A stretch of DNA of 5,562 nt, from contig JALUKO010000046.1 of assembly GCA_027056525.1 (NCBI GenBank), positions 1 to 5,562 on the forward strand, in the 5' to 3' direction. The position numbers and the translations under genes were made by a program. Origin of the DNA: Helicobacteraceae bacterium. GTDB taxonomy: Bacteria; Campylobacterota; Campylobacteria; Campylobacterales; Sulfurimonadaceae. Under the pieces are notes generated by a model that did no database searches, was not told where the DNA came from, and saw nothing but the letters and a program-made list of their open reading frames with translations. Shown here one piece after another: positions 5,096 through 5,562 of the stretch. How positions within the stretch are numbered: the first letter of the stretch is position 1; each line of letters starts with the position of its first letter.

Positions 5096-5562
5096 ATGGA
5101 AATCAAATCAAATAAAATCGATGGTGCAAATGCTGAGATTAAAGCTACAATTTCAAAAGAAGAGATTGATGCGAATTTAGAAAAAATTGCTAAAAACTTG
5201 GCAAAAACTGCAAACGTACAAGGCTTCCGTAAGGGTAAAGTACCTGTGGCAATTATTAAAAAACAATATGGTGAGCGTTTAGTTCAAGATGCAGAAGCTG
5301 AGGCACTACGCGAAGTTTTAAACAAAGGTTTGGATGAGCTTGGTATTGCAAACGATAGTTTGATAGGAGAACCAAATATTTCTCAATTTGATAAAAGCGA
5401 TGAGAAGATAGAGGTAGCCGTAAAGGTTGCTATGAGACCAGAGATTGATATGGGTGAGTATAACACTTTGGTGAAAGAGTTTGAAAAGCCTGTAGTAACT
5501 GATGAAGAGGTTGATCAAAGAATCAAAGAGTTGGCAACTGCTCAAGCTCCTTTGGTTGATGT
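5096..5562 (+). CDS. tig: Trigger factor, N-terminal part (3' end outside the window)
   Basis: The frame opens at ATG 5096 and stays open to the window edge, giving 155 codons of a protein normally near 430 residues. Trigger factor is the ribosome-bound chaperone and peptidyl-prolyl isomerase that meets nascent chains at the exit tunnel. The ribosome-docking signature GFRKGKVP is at residues 43-50, the same position as in E. coli, and contacts protein uL23. The visible part covers the N-terminal ribosome-binding domain and runs to about the border of the FKBP-like isomerase domain (the ...PVVTDEEVDQRIKELA segment is the linker helix). A good ribosome site, AAGGA at 5086-5090, lies five bases before the ATG and fixes the start. 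The neighbours suggest either its own promoter in the 91-base gap or read-through from lspA. Confidence 0.95.
   Translation, partial: MEIKSNKIDGANAEIKATISKEEIDANLEKIAKNLAKTANVQGFRKGKVPVAIIKKQYGERLVQDAEAEALREVLNKGLDELGIANDSLIGEPNISQFDKSDEKIEVAVKVAMRPEIDMGEYNTLVKEFEKPVVTDEEVDQRIKELATAQAPLVD

Noticed and set aside
5318..5545. 75-codon minus-strand frame opposite tig
   Set aside because: tig continues through the region with a clear ribosome-binding signature and good codon pattern; the antisense frame has no support.
1..5562. Mobile element, CRISPR array, tRNA or defence system
   Set aside because: No terminal repeats, transposase motifs, regularly spaced repeats or tRNA-like folds were seen; coding density is filled by housekeeping genes.

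Overview
This 5.56-kb window is an ordinary stretch of housekeeping chromosome, most likely from a member of the Campylobacterota (formerly Epsilonproteobacteria), perhaps a Sulfurimonas- or Sulfurovum-like organism. The basis is the low-GC sequence, the short SpeE, DapF, RF1 and LspA proteins with Campylobacterota-style sequences (for example the SpeE C-terminus and the GlmM N-terminus), and the rpsT-prfA / glmM-lspA neighbourhood. The genus is inferred by recall, not by a search.

Layout: (1) 3-1674, plus strand: the end of a spermidine synthase-like gene (speE), then coaE and dapF, each joined to the previous gene by a TAATG stop/start overlap. (2) 1675-1720: a short convergent gap holding one strong hairpin, probably a two-way terminator. 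(3) 1721-3061, minus strand: rpsT followed by prfA, 12 bases apart. (4) 3062-3206: a divergent promoter region with a near-perfect 22-bp AT-rich palindrome and back-to-back promoter candidates. (5) 3207-5004, plus strand: glmM and lspA, overlapping by 8 bases. (6) 5005-5095: a small gap with weak hairpins and promoter-like boxes. (7) 5096-5562, plus strand: the 5' part of tig, cut by the window edge. No stretch of 300 bases lacks a gene.

Functionally the genes cover polyamine metabolism (speE), the last step of coenzyme A synthesis (coaE), the diaminopimelate branch of lysine and peptidoglycan synthesis (dapF), UDP-GlcNAc precursor supply for the cell wall (glmM), lipoprotein maturation (lspA), and translation and nascent-chain folding (rpsT, prfA, tig). 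They share a theme of growth, envelope and translation rather than a single pathway.

I found no mobile element, CRISPR array, tRNA, rRNA, defence system or unknown gene, and I do not see an undescribed biological system here. The points that merit a second look are small: an in-frame 9-bp tandem duplication in glmM that creates a CxxC, a conflict over the glmM start codon, a changed residue beside the GlmM catalytic serine, the palindrome between rpsT and glmM, and a terminator hairpin that is stronger on one strand than on the other.
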